A DNA stretch of 64,000 nucleotides from Nocardia neocaledoniensis (GTDB taxonomy: Bacteria; Actinomycetota; Actinomycetes; Mycobacteriales; Mycobacteriaceae): NCBI RefSeq assembly GCF_003182135.1, contig NZ_QGTL01000002.1, positions 186,001 through 250,000 on the forward strand. Reading direction: 5' to 3'. Shown in pieces: positions 27,304-35,909 of the stretch. The translations under genes and the position numbers were made by a program. Below the pieces are notes generated by a model. It was not told the DNA's origin. It did not search any database and saw only the letters and a program-made list of their open reading frames with translations. Numbering within the stretch: position 1 is the stretch's first letter; each line of letters opens with the position of its first letter.

Positions 27304-28440
27304 ATGAGCGTGTCGCGTCGGCTCGGGGTGGTGCTCGCGCTGGCGCTCGCCCTGACCACGGCGTGCGGCTCCGACACCGAATCCGCCCCGTCCGAGAGTC
27401 CGGAGGTCGGTCCGATCACCGAGATCGTGCGGACGAAGATGGCTGACCTCGACCTCAGTTCCGCGGTGTACGGCGTGTGGCGGGGCGAGGAGCGAATCGC
27501 ACTCGGCGCGCTCGGCGGCTCACCGCTCGGCGTGCCCGCGCGGCCGGAGATGAAGGTGCGGGTGGGGCAGCCGATGGAACCCATGCTGTCGACGGTGCTG
27601 TGGCGCCTCGACGGCGAGGGCGTACTGAAGATCGACGAACCGATCGCACGCTGGCTCCCCGGATTCCCCCGCGCCGACACCATCACCCCGCGCATGCTCG
27701 CCAACAGCACCTCCGGCATCGCCGACTACGTCACCGAGCCGGAATTCCTGAAGATCTTCGGCGAGAACCCGATCCGCGAGTGGACGGCGAGCCAACTCCT
27801 CGAACGCGCCAACGCGCGACCGCCCGTGTTCGCGCCGGGCACCGACTTCGGTTACGCGCACAGCGATCTCGTCGTCCTCGGCGAGGTGCTGCAGAACGCG
27901 ACCGGAAAGCCCCTCGGCGAGTTGATCGCCGAACACATCCTCACTCCCCTGGGCATGCACAACAGCAAGGTGGTCCTCGATCCCGCCATCGACGCGCCCT
28001 ACCTGCACGGCTACACCAACGAACGAAAGTTCTTCGAGGACTCCACCTTCTGGAACCCCACCGCCTTCCTGCACAGCGGCAACATGAACGCCCCCGTCAC
28101 CGACATCGCCCGCTGGGTCCGTGCCCTCGCGACCGGCGAACGCCTCACCACCGACCAGTTCCACCAGATGATGGGCCCCTCCACCGCGGGCCTCGGCCCC
28201 TTCACCACCGAGAAGTACTTCGCCTTCGGCGTGGTCCACCTCGCCGACTGGCTGTACATGAACCCGTCCTACGGCGGCTACGACGGCGTCGTCCTCCACG
28301 ACAACCGCACCGACACCACCGTCATCGCCTACACCACCCTCGGCCCCACCTCCCCCGCCGACAACACCGCCATCCCCCTCGGCACCGCCATCGCCACCCA
28401 CCTCGTCCCCGACCGCCCCCCAGCCGTTCCGACCGGCTGA
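27304..28440 (+). CDS. Beta-lactamase-fold lipoprotein lacking catalytic motifs
   Basis: A 378-residue lipoprotein: signal peptide with lipobox LTTAC (Cys21), then the class C beta-lactamase/serine hydrolase fold (GVLKIDEPIARWLPGFP, ITPRMLANSTSGIADY, LGEVLQNATGKPLGELIAEHILTPLGMHNS). The family catalytic SxxK, expected right before the first core helix, aligns with QPME at residues 89-92; the YxN motif reads YAH, and no HxG/KTG-like third motif is evident (YGGYDG). The protein therefore appears catalytically inactive, perhaps a peptidoglycan- or peptide-binding relative. It is membrane-attached outside the cytoplasm. Confidence 0.85.
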   Translation: MSVSRRLGVVLALALALTTACGSDTESAPSESPEVGPITEIVRTKMADLDLSSAVYGVWRGEERIALGALGGSPLGVPARPEMKVRVGQPMEPMLSTVLWRLDGEGVLKIDEPIARWLPGFPRADTITPRMLANSTSGIADYVTEPEFLKIFGENPIREWTASQLLERANARPPVFAPGTDFGYAHSDLVVLGEVLQNATGKPLGELIAEHILTPLGMHNSKVVLDPAIDAPYLHGYTNERKFFEDSTFWNPTAFLHSGNMNAPVTDIARWVRALATGERLTTDQFHQMMGPSTAGLGPFTTEKYFAFGVVHLADWLYMNPSYGGYDGVVLHDNRTDTTVIAYTTLGPTSPADNTAIPLGTAIATHLVPDRPPAVPTG

Positions 28441-28476
28441 ACCACGCGGAAGCCGCGGAGATGGCAGGCTGTAGGA

Positions 28477-28680
28477 ATGGCCGATCAACAGGAAAGCGCC
28501 GCCGAGAACGCGGTGACCGAGTCGCCGGAAGAGGCGACGAAGCGCAAGTTCCGGGAGGCGCTGGAGCGCAAGGGCGCGAACGCGAAAGGTGTTGCGGCCT
28601 CGCGCGACTCCGCGAAGGTGCGGGGAACGCAGTCGGCGGCCGGCGGCAAGCGGACCTTCCGCCGCAAGGCCGGCGGCTGA
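28477..28680 (+). CDS. DUF5302 family small protein
   Basis: A 67-residue hydrophilic protein with an acidic N-terminal half, the conserved-looking ATKRKFREALERK helix and a basic C terminus rich in Lys, Arg and Gly. This layout fits DUF5302, a small actinobacterial family of unknown role, probably nucleic-acid associated given its charge. It follows the lipoprotein gene by 36 bp. Confidence 0.8.
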   Translation: MADQQESAAENAVTESPEEATKRKFREALERKGANAKGVAASRDSAKVRGTQSAAGGKRTFRRKAGG

Positions 28681-28732
28681 CCGGGCCACCCTCCCACGAC
28701 GATCAGGTACCGCAATCGAGCCAGGAGAGACG

Positions 28733-28930
28733 ATGACCCGAATCCTGTCCAGAACCGTTGCCACCGCCGCGATCATCCTGGCGATCGGCACGGTCCCCAC
28801 CGTAGCCACCGCCGCACCACCAGCCCCGTCGGCCGACCCCGTCATCGGTGGCCAGCCGACCCCACCCTTCGACCCGATCTGTCCCCTCTGCTTCATCCGC
28901 GAGGCAATCGAGAGCCTGTCCGCACAGTAG
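28733..28930 (+). CDS. Small secreted protein
   Basis: A 65-residue protein with a clear Sec signal peptide (TRILSRTVATAAIILAIGTVPTVATAAPP) and a mature part of about 35 residues containing CPLC, a possible redox or metal pair. CAGGAGAG a few bases upstream of the ATG at 28733 is a strong ribosome-binding site. Function unknown. Confidence 0.7.
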   Translation: MTRILSRTVATAAIILAIGTVPTVATAAPPAPSADPVIGGQPTPPFDPICPLCFIREAIESLSAQ

Positions 28931-28942
28931 GCACATGAGACG

Positions 28943-28973
28943 CAGTGGGCGCTCCCAGCTGGAGGGCCCACTG
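28943..28973. terminator. Hairpin between small secreted gene and YbaB-like gene
   Basis: CAGTGGGC (28943-28950) pairs with GCCCACTG (28966-28973); the loop itself can pair further through CTCC/GGAG. It sits 12 bp after the secreted-protein stop. Confidence 0.55.
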
Positions 28974-29079
28974 CCCGGCGCAGATCCAAACGGCCGAACC
29001 GCAACGAGCACCACTCCGTCTGCGTCGGACCGCATTACGCCCAACCGACGAGGTAGCTGTGGTCGTCCTTTTCGGTGCG

Positions 29080-29619
29080 CTACTCGAGCCAGGACGAACG
29101 CTGGAAGTAAGCGTCGTCGGCTTCGTCGTCTTCGGGCGTGGGCTCCCGACGTGCCGAGGCAGCCGGGAAAGTCGCTGTCGGGTTCCAGCCAGGCTGCTGA
29201 TCGTGCCACGGCTGCGACGCAGACGGTCGGGGTGTCATCGGCTGGTGCTGCTGATCCTGCGGAACCGGTTGCTGAGCGGGCAGTGGTAGTGGTGGCACGG
29301 GGAGCGCTTGCTGGAGTGCGTCGACGTACCGTTCGCGCTGGGCTTGCAACCGAGGATCACTGTCGAGTTGGGCAACCGCTGCGGCAACTGCGGCACGGGA
29401 TTCGGACAGTGCCGTGGCGTGCAGGCGGATGATCATGGCGACGAGGGAGTCGGGATCGAGGCGTCGTGCGGCGTCGGTGAGATGGATCGCTTCCAGCGCA
29501 CCATCGGCGCTGACCTGGACCGTTGCGATGTTCCCAGCCGCTGAAGCCGAGGCGGGCAAGGTAAGACCGGCGTGGAGTTGCCCGGTGTTGACGTGGAGTG
29601 GGTCGAGAGCGCCGGTCAT
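29080..29619 (-). CDS. YbaB/EbfC-like protein with proline/glutamine-rich tail
   Basis: A 179-residue protein. Residues 20-105 have the YbaB/EbfC pattern: a beta-rich start (GNIATVQVSADGALEAIHLTDAARRLDPDSL) followed by a long helix through AALETAVAQLDSD-like sequence. The C-terminal 75 residues are Pro/Gln-rich and acidic. YbaB-like genes are regularly linked to WXG100/ESX-type loci in Nocardia and mycobacteria. It is divergent from the WXG100-like gene starting 112 bp away. Confidence 0.75.
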   Translation of the reverse strand: MTGALDPLHVNTGQLHAGLTLPASASAAGNIATVQVSADGALEAIHLTDAARRLDPDSLVAMIIRLHATALSESRAAVAAAVAQLDSDPRLQAQRERYVDALQQALPVPPLPLPAQQPVPQDQQHQPMTPRPSASQPWHDQQPGWNPTATFPAASARREPTPEDDEADDAYFQRSSWLE

Positions 29620-29730
29620 GATGTTGATCCCCTATCGATCATCCTGGCGGTGCTCAGGGAGTCTATAGTGGGCCGGAGTCGATCGCGGTGGGGAGCACGT
29701 CGTTGACGTGCCCTGTGGGGAGGGAAACCG

Positions 29731-30051
29731 ATGAGTCCGACGCCGAGTGCCGAACAGTTCGATCTCGATCCCGACGCGGTACGCGCGCTCGCGGCCGGGA
29801 TGGGGACGGCGGGTCAAGCAGTCCAGGTCATCGGCAAGGGCGGGGCGTTGGCCGATGGGGTCTTCGAATGCATGCCGAACGGCGATGCCCCGCAGGCGTA
29901 TCAGCTCGCCGCCCGTCGTGCGGACAAGGCCATGGGAGCGGTGGGGACCGCACTCACGGAGCTCAGCGGCCAGACAGTCGGCGCGGTGATCACCTTCGAG
30001 CAGCAGGACGAAGCGTTCGCCGGTGCGCTCGGCGGGGTGGCACCGCGATGA
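29731..30051 (+). CDS. WXG100-like type VII secretion target protein
   Basis: A 106-residue helical protein. The sequence FDLDPDAVRALAAGMGTAGQAVQ opens a helical hairpin typical of DUF2580/ESX target (EspC-like) proteins; no W-x-G is present at the turn, where the sequence reads ECMPNGDAPQ. Helix 2 runs to the C terminus. ATG overlaps the next gene through ATGA (30048-30051), indicating co-translation with the DUF1023 hydrolase, a likely secretion partner. Confidence 0.75.
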   Translation: MSPTPSAEQFDLDPDAVRALAAGMGTAGQAVQVIGKGGALADGVFECMPNGDAPQAYQLAARRADKAMGAVGTALTELSGQTVGAVITFEQQDEAFAGALGGVAPR

Positions 30052-31925
30052 GCCAGCATCTGACCGTCCCACAGGTGGAGTCGTGGAAACCCGCCGCGTT
30101 CGGTGCGCAGGCCGCCGAGTTCACCCGCCAAGCCGCTGAGCTGCGCAACGCCATCGACACGCAATATCGCGCGGTCGACGGGTCGCGCGAGACATTCCGC
30201 CGGAAAACCGGCGACGCCATGCGCGCGAGGTTCGACCAGGTGCGGACGAAGGCGTTGCTCATCGCCGATGCTCTCGACCGCGGCAAGGACGCCGCCACAT
30301 CGGCACAGTGGACGGTTGGATCCGCGCAAGGGTTTCTTGCGGCGAAGAAGGCTGACGCCGTCGCGAAGAGCTTCGAGGTGCGCGACGATGGCACCTGTGT
30401 GATCACCGAGACCGCCAAGCAGCGTCTGTACTCGTCGATCGCGAGTCAATCCACCGATCCGACCGTTGTCGCGGAGAAGTACACGACAGGCATGGCCGCT
30501 TTACAGGTCGACGCGAACACCCACACCGCCGCGGTGAAGGCAGCGCTGACCGGTGCGATGAATGCCGACACAGCAGCGAAGACCGCTATCGAAGCGGCGT
30601 TCGAGAACCTCCCGACGCCGGAGTCGTTCGGCAACGCGACGACACCGGCGGCTGCGGCGCCGCAGCCGCCCGTCAACGGCACAGCGGAGGACAATCGCAA
30701 GTGGTGGGACTCGCTGACCACAACACAGAAGAACGAGATTCTGTCCAGCTCGCCGGGCTCTGTCGGCAACCTCGATGGGTTACCCGCTGAGGTCCGAGAC
30801 AAAGCGAACCGCGCGATGATCCAGCCCGAATACGACCGTCTCGTCGCGGACAAAGCCCGGTTCGAGGACGCCGTGGTGACCGCTGGCGCCACCGGCGACA
30901 TGGCGGGAGTCGCCGAAGCGCAGACGGGCTTGGACAGGACCAATCAGAAGATCAAAGATCTCGAAGCGGTACGTGCCGCAGTCGGGGACAGTGCTGCCGC
31001 GACGAACCCGCCACGCTATCTGATGGCGCTGGACATGCAATCCGGTCGGCAAGGTCGAGCCGCAGTCGCTGTCGGCAACCCCGACACTGCTGACCACATC
31101 TCGGTGACAACACCTGGTCTCGGTTCGGACCTCGACGAAACCCTGCTCGGGGGCGGAACCGGCAACCTGCACGGCGGAATGATCGGCGAAGCCGAGCAAC
31201 TCATCAGAACATCGGAGACGCAGCTGGGCAACGCCGGACGGGGCGATGAAAATGTCGCCGCGATCGCCTGGTTCGGCTACGACCCGCCGCAGGGTGGTAT
31301 GAGCCTCGAGGCTGTCGAACCGGACATGATCAACGTGACCAATGAGGGACGCGCACAGGAAGCCGCCGCGCCGTTGTCGTCGTTCTACGACGGCCTCGAC
31401 GTCGCCAGTGAGAAGAACGACCCGCATATCACCGCGCTCGGGCACTCCTACGGCTCCTTGGCGACCAGCCTTGCCCTGCAAGAGCAGTCCGGTGTTGTAG
31501 ACGACGTGGTGTTCTATGGTTCCCCTGGTCTGGGCGCGGAGGTGCCCGGGCTGCCCGGAATCAGCGGGGCCGGGTCGCCGATCACGAACCTCGGGTGGAA
31601 CGACGCGGTGGAGAATGCCGGTGACCTGGGCTTGCGCAACGGCCACGTGTACGAGATGAGCGAGGACCGGGATCCCGTCGCGAATCTTGACGCCTTCGGG
31701 AGAAGCCCGAATTCCATGCCGTGGGTCACCCACCTCAGCACCGACCCGATCACGGTCACGGACCCCGCTACCGGCAAGCCAATGACCTTCTCCGGAGCCA
31801 CGGGTCACTCGGAGTACGGCCGCACCGACGGCACAACCGGCCAACTGCATCGCTCCGGATACAACCTCGCCGCGATCGTCGCTGGATTGCCCGAAAATGC
31901 AACCGATCCCAAAACGGTCAGGTGA
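30048..31925 (+). CDS. DUF1023 alpha/beta hydrolase with WXG-like N-terminal domain
   Basis: A 625-residue protein. Residues 1-200 are long helices reminiscent of WXG100/LXG pairing domains (PQVESWKPAAFGAQAAEFTRQAAELRNAI), and residues 350-600 are a DUF1023 alpha/beta hydrolase with nucleophile elbow GHSYGS near residue 468. There is no signal peptide, so export would be by a type VII system together with the preceding small partner. It could be a lipase/esterase effector. The downstream membrane protein gene starts 5 bp later and might provide immunity or anchoring; this is inference. Confidence 0.85.
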   Translation: MSQHLTVPQVESWKPAAFGAQAAEFTRQAAELRNAIDTQYRAVDGSRETFRRKTGDAMRARFDQVRTKALLIADALDRGKDAATSAQWTVGSAQGFLAAKKADAVAKSFEVRDDGTCVITETAKQRLYSSIASQSTDPTVVAEKYTTGMAALQVDANTHTAAVKAALTGAMNADTAAKTAIEAAFENLPTPESFGNATTPAAAAPQPPVNGTAEDNRKWWDSLTTTQKNEILSSSPGSVGNLDGLPAEVRDKANRAMIQPEYDRLVADKARFEDAVVTAGATGDMAGVAEAQTGLDRTNQKIKDLEAVRAAVGDSAAATNPPRYLMALDMQSGRQGRAAVAVGNPDTADHISVTTPGLGSDLDETLLGGGTGNLHGGMIGEAEQLIRTSETQLGNAGRGDENVAAIAWFGYDPPQGGMSLEAVEPDMINVTNEGRAQEAAAPLSSFYDGLDVASEKNDPHITALGHSYGSLATSLALQEQSGVVDDVVFYGSPGLGAEVPGLPGISGAGSPITNLGWNDAVENAGDLGLRNGHVYEMSEDRDPVANLDAFGRSPNSMPWVTHLSTDPITVTDPATGKPMTFSGATGHSEYGRTDGTTGQLHRSGYNLAAIVAGLPENATDPKTVR

Positions 31926-31930
31926 CGTAG

Positions 31931-32569
31931 ATGGGTAGGAAGGGAGCGTCAGCTGCGAAAGTTCTGGTCCTGACGGTTGTGATCGGGCTGGGGACCGTGG
32001 TTGCGATGTGGATCGCGGTAGTGCTGGTGTGGGGCTGGGCGGCGCGCGACAGTGGTGAAAGCCCGTCAGCGCCCAGCCCTGAGGCCGTCGCTCGAGCCGA
32101 CGCCGAGCTGCGTACCCGCGGTTCACTGGAGGAAGCGCAAGCCAAGGGCGAGACCGTTGTCGCCCAGCTACAGACCGTGATGAGCACGCTCGACCCCAGC
32201 ATGCGATTTCTGCCTTCCCAGAGTGCCCGGATCGAGGACTGTGGTGGGGCAGACGGCGCGGCCGGCGGACGGGAACTGAAGTATCGCTCCTACGACGGCA
32301 ATCACCGGCTGGCGCAGCGATGGCCCGCCTTTCGCGATCAGGCCATAGCCGCTGCCCGGGAGATCGGCATCGAGCTGGTCGATCGCGGATCCACACTGGG
32401 CCCGGCCTCGAATCAGGTCGTTCTCGGAATACCGAGCGACGGTGCTACTTTCACCGTCTTCAACACGCCCGTCGATGATCCGGACGGTGGGAAAGTGGTC
32501 ATCGCGATGGAAATCACCTGCCACCTGCCCGCCGACAAGCTGGATCCATCGGTCGAGCCAACGCGCTGA
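31931..32569 (+). CDS. Membrane-anchored hypothetical protein of the type VII-like module
   Basis: A 212-residue protein with one N-terminal membrane helix (VLVLTVVIGLGTVVAMWIAVVLVW) and a soluble extracytoplasmic domain containing two cysteines (Cys103 and Cys199 region) that could form a disulphide. It begins 5 bp after the DUF1023 hydrolase gene, so the two are in one operon. I do not recognise the family; an LppA-like or immunity role is only a possibility. Confidence 0.72.
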   Translation: MGRKGASAAKVLVLTVVIGLGTVVAMWIAVVLVWGWAARDSGESPSAPSPEAVARADAELRTRGSLEEAQAKGETVVAQLQTVMSTLDPSMRFLPSQSARIEDCGGADGAAGGRELKYRSYDGNHRLAQRWPAFRDQAIAAAREIGIELVDRGSTLGPASNQVVLGIPSDGATFTVFNTPVDDPDGGKVVIAMEITCHLPADKLDPSVEPTR

Positions 32570-32588
32570 CCGAGTCGGACGAGGCATG

Positions 32589-32623
32589 AAAAAGCCCTCT
32601 ACCTGTCGTGACAGGTAGAGGGC
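32589..32623 (-). terminator. Intrinsic terminator of ssrA
   Basis: A perfect 14-bp stem (32594-32607 with 32610-32623) with a two-base loop, followed on the minus strand by five T, immediately after the tmRNA 3' end. Confidence 0.88.
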
Positions 32624-32629
32624 CTCGAG

Positions 32630-32998
32630 TGGAGCTGCCGGGAATCGAACCCGGGTCCTCCGCCGCGTCTTCAGGGCTTCTCCGTGTGCAGTTCGCTATG
32701 TCTCTGCTCGGATCTCCGGGTCTCGCGAACAAGCTCGGATGACGATCCCAGTCACTGTTTGATGTCCCATCCGACTCCGTGACCGAGCCGGACGGTGATT
32801 CCCTCTAGCTGATGCCAGGGTCCGGGTCGAGGGACGAACCCGGTCTGACAGAGACGACCTGCTACTTAGGCAGCGAGGGCGTACTCGCGCTGATTGGAAT
32901 CGGCGCTTAATTGGTTGCAACGACGCTTACGGTGGTCTCTTGCCTGCACCGACACGCTTCCCCTGAATCAACGTACGCAGTCGAAACCGTTCAGCCCC
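32630..32998 (-). ncRNA. ssrA: tmRNA (transfer-messenger RNA)
   Basis: The 369-nt minus-strand RNA begins GGGGCTGAACGGTTTCGACT and ends in a T arm with GGTTCGATTCC and acceptor GCAGCTCC plus A, pairing with the 5' end as in tRNA-Ala. The internal reading frame encodes the degradation tag ADSNQREYALAA followed by TAA, very close to the mycobacterial tag. It rescues stalled ribosomes with SmpB, whose gene lies 2.4 kb away. The terminator hairpin with a T tract follows directly. Confidence 0.95.
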
Positions 32999-33226
32999 GT
33001 ACGTGCCCGCACCCTGCGGGCTAGTCATGATAACACTCCCCCTGGCCGGATTCTTCCCGTTATTTTCGTGCCAGTGGGCGGTGTCCGCGTTGTGACACCG
33101 CAGCGAACCACACCGCGCGGAGTTGTGAGATCACGGCAGACGCGCCGGTGCGGAGGGGTACTGTTCTCGATCGGCCGGTTCGGGACGAGCGTGATCCCGT
33201 GGGCGGCTGGAACAAGGAGTTACCTC

Positions 33227-34519
33227 ATGGCATTCAGCAGTCGGTTGCGGCGCGCCGCGGCGATTCCCGTCGCGGCCGGCTTGGTTCTCACCGCGGCCTG
33301 CTCCTCGGGCGACTCGGGCACCGAACCCGGCGTGACCAGCGCCCCCTGCCCCGGCTCGGTGCACAAGGACCGGGGCTGTATCTATCTCGGCGTCCTCTCC
33401 GACCTGGCGAACGGGCCGTTCACGGCGCTGGGCGCGTCGATGAACGAGGGCCAGCTGGCGTTCTGGAACACGGTGAACGAGGCGGGCGGCATCGGCGGCT
33501 ACGACATCGACATCACCACCTACACCCGCAACACCTCGCTCGACCCGCGCACCCACCGCACCGCCTACACCGAGATCGAGCCGCATGTGCTGGCGCTGGC
33601 GATGAGCTTCGGCACCGGCCAGACCATCGCGATGCTCAACCAGATGGACGCCGACGACATGGTCAGCGTGGCCGCCACCCAGTGGTCGGGCTGGAACTAC
33701 CGCAGCGCCGACCGCAACCTGGTGCTCAGCGCCGGCTACTCCTATTGCACCGAAGCGGTGACCGGACTGGACTGGTTCACCCGGGCCCACTACGCGCCGC
33801 GCAACATCGCCGTCGTCGCCTACCGCGGCAACTACGGCGGCGACTACGCCAGCGGCGCGCTGAAGTGGGCCATCGCCAACGGCGCGACCATCGCTGACCG
33901 AATCGACACCGGACCCAACGGCGAGGTCGGCAACCAGGACGGTCCGGTCGAGGAGATCCTGGCCGCCGCACCGGATCTGGTGATGCTCGCGACCGGTCCG
34001 GCCGAGACCGCCGAGATCGTGGGCAAGCTGGTGAAGTCCGGCTACACCGGCCGCTTCCTCGGTTCGCTGCCCACCTGGAACGCTGCCCTGCTGCAGACGC
34101 CGGCGGCGCCCGCGCTGACCGCGCTCTACAACTACACGACCCCGGTCGACAGCTGGAGCGGCACCAGTCTCGGCGCCCAGCACGCGCGCGCGGCGGTCGA
34201 GAACGAACCGTCGAACTTCGGCTACTCGCTCGGGTGGGCCATCTCCTATCCGCTGAAAGCCCTGCTCAAAGCCGCCGCGAACGAGGGCGAGCTGACCCGC
34301 GCCGGGCTGCGGCGCACGATCACGGACCTGCGTCCCGACGGCGAGGGCATGGTCGCGATCCATCCCGCGGGCGCGGCCGGGCCCGATCTGGATCTGGAGT
34401 GGTCCTCGGTGTTCGAACCGGACAAGCAGGCGCCGATGGGCGCGCGGGCGGTCGAGGTCGGCTATCAGGGCGCCACGCTGGGCAAGCTCAGCCTGCACGA
34501 GCCCTGCACGCGGCTGTAG
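33227..34519 (+). CDS. Periplasmic-binding-protein-like lipoprotein (branched-chain amino acid/ABC type)
   Basis: A 430-residue lipoprotein with signal peptide and lipobox LTAAC (Cys25). The mature part has two alpha/beta lobes of the Leu/Ile/Val-binding (Peripla_BP_6) fold: IYLGVLSDLANGPFTALGASMNEGQLAFWNTVNEAGGIGGYDI near the start and APDLVMLATGPAETAEIVGKLVKSGYTGRFLG in the second lobe. No permease or ATPase is adjacent, so it is an orphan solute-binding protein. AAGGAG precedes the ATG at 33227. It converges with the EamA gene, one base separating the stops. Confidence 0.88.
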   Translation: MAFSSRLRRAAAIPVAAGLVLTAACSSGDSGTEPGVTSAPCPGSVHKDRGCIYLGVLSDLANGPFTALGASMNEGQLAFWNTVNEAGGIGGYDIDITTYTRNTSLDPRTHRTAYTEIEPHVLALAMSFGTGQTIAMLNQMDADDMVSVAATQWSGWNYRSADRNLVLSAGYSYCTEAVTGLDWFTRAHYAPRNIAVVAYRGNYGGDYASGALKWAIANGATIADRIDTGPNGEVGNQDGPVEEILAAAPDLVMLATGPAETAEIVGKLVKSGYTGRFLGSLPTWNAALLQTPAAPALTALYNYTTPVDSWSGTSLGAQHARAAVENEPSNFGYSLGWAISYPLKALLKAAANEGELTRAGLRRTITDLRPDGEGMVAIHPAGAAGPDLDLEWSSVFEPDKQAPMGARAVEVGYQGATLGKLSLHEPCTRL

Positions 34520-34520
34520 C

Positions 34521-35384
34521 TCAGTTCGCGGCGATCATGCCGACCGCCGCGAGCGCGAGCACCATGCCCACCTTCTGGGTGGGCCCGATCCGCTCGCCGA
34601 GCAGCACCATCGCCAGCAGCACGGTCGCCGCCGGATACAGCGAGCCGATCACACTGACCACCGACAGCATCGAGCCGTGGAAGGCGTAGAGCAGGGCCGC
34701 GTTGGCGATCACGTCGAGCACGCCGATGGCCAGCGCGAGCCGCAGCGGTTCCCCGTGCAGGCCGCGGAACTGGCCGGCGGCCAGCGCCGAGGTCCACACC
34801 ACCGCGGTGGCCGCGGCGCGCTGGCCGACCAGCGGCCACAGGCCGGCGTCGGGGCTGGTCTCGTGCAGGAAGTAGAACGCGAAACCGAAGGCCGCACCGG
34901 AACCGATGGTGAGCAGCGCGACCCGGCGGCTGAAGCGCAGCTCACGGCCGCCGATGATCTCCTCGGTCGTCTCGTCGGGCGCCTCCCGGCTGACCAGCAC
35001 GACCGCGACCAGCGCCAACGCGATCCCGATGACGGCCAGCGGGCCCGGCCGCTCGCCGAGGAAGAACCCCGCGATCACCGGAATCCCGGCGACCAGCACC
35101 GCCGTCACCGGCGACACCACCGCCATCGGCCCGTCGGCGAGCGCGGCGTAGAACCACCACACCGCCAGCCCGCTCGCCACGCCGGCGGCCAGACCCCACA
35201 GCATCGACGCCGGGTCGGCGTGGCCGCCGACCAGCGGCGCGATCAGCAGGACAAGCAGCACCGAGAACGGATACGAGACGACGACCACCCGCAACGCGGT
35301 GACCCGTCGCGCGGCGATCCCGCCGAAGAAATCGCTGACCCCGTATCCCGTCGCCGCCACCAGGGCGAGCAGGACCGAGATCAA
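34521..35384 (-). CDS. EamA/DMT family transporter
   Basis: A 287-residue protein with ten membrane helices made of two EamA repeats: the first ([17 protein letters not shown] through [26 protein letters not shown]) and the second ending [28 protein letters not shown]. The GERP-type motif at the end of each repeat is the family signature. Probably exports a small metabolite. Its ATG overlaps the smpB stop by four bases (ATGA), so it is translated from the smpB transcript. Confidence 0.9.
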   Translation of the reverse strand: MISVLLALVAATGYGVSDFFGGIAARRVTALRVVVVSYPFSVLLVLLIAPLVGGHADPASMLWGLAAGVASGLAVWWFYAALADGPMAVVSPVTAVLVAGIPVIAGFFLGERPGPLAVIGIALALVAVVLVSREAPDETTEEIIGGRELRFSRRVALLTIGSGAAFGFAFYFLHETSPDAGLWPLVGQRAAATAVVWTSALAAGQFRGLHGEPLRLALAIGVLDVIANAALLYAFHGSMLSVVSVIGSLYPAATVLLAMVLLGERIGPTQKVGMVLALAAVGMIAAN

Positions 35385-35854
35385 CGCATGCCTTTGACCC
35401 GCCGACCGATCTCGCGCGTGACCTCACGCTCGGCCTGCCTGCGGGCGAGGTCCTGGCGCTTGTCGTAGTCCTGCTTGCCCTTGGCGAGGGCGAGTTCCAC
35501 CTTCACCTTGCCGTCGGAGAAGTACATCGACAGCGGCACCAGCGTCTGGTTGCCCTCCCTGGACTTGCCGACCAGGTGCTCGATCTCGCGCTTGTGCAGC
35601 AGCAGCTTGCGGGTGCGCCGCGGCGAGTGGTTGGTCCAGGTGCCGTGGCTGAACTCCGGAATGTGCAGGCCGCGCAGCCACACCTCGCCGTTGTCGACGG
35701 TCGCGAAGGCGTCGACCAGCGACGCCTTGCCCTCGCGCAGGCTCTTCACCTCGGTGCCGACCAGCGCGATCCCCGCCTCATAGGTGTCGAGGATCGTGTA
35801 GTTGTGCCGCGCGCGGCGGTTGGTCGCGATGACCTTCCTGCCCTTTTCCTTCAT
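35381..35854 (-). CDS. smpB: SsrA-binding protein SmpB
   Basis: A 157-residue protein that binds tmRNA and delivers it to stalled ribosomes. The oligonucleotide-binding core shows [35 protein letters not shown] and the LLLHKREI and [29 protein letters not shown] blocks; the basic C-terminal tail ends in RRVKGMR, which reaches the decoding centre. ATG at 35854 matches the family start. In mycobacteria smpB follows ftsX; here it is about 10 kb away, on the opposite strand, and coupled to an EamA gene. Confidence 0.96.
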   Translation of the reverse strand: MKEKGRKVIATNRRARHNYTILDTYEAGIALVGTEVKSLREGKASLVDAFATVDNGEVWLRGLHIPEFSHGTWTNHSPRRTRKLLLHKREIEHLVGKSREGNQTLVPLSMYFSDGKVKVELALAKGKQDYDKRQDLARRQAEREVTREIGRRVKGMR

Positions 35855-35909
35855 AACGGTCAACTCTAAGTGACCGCGCCACTCGTTTATTCCGAGGACC
35901 GGCGCACCC

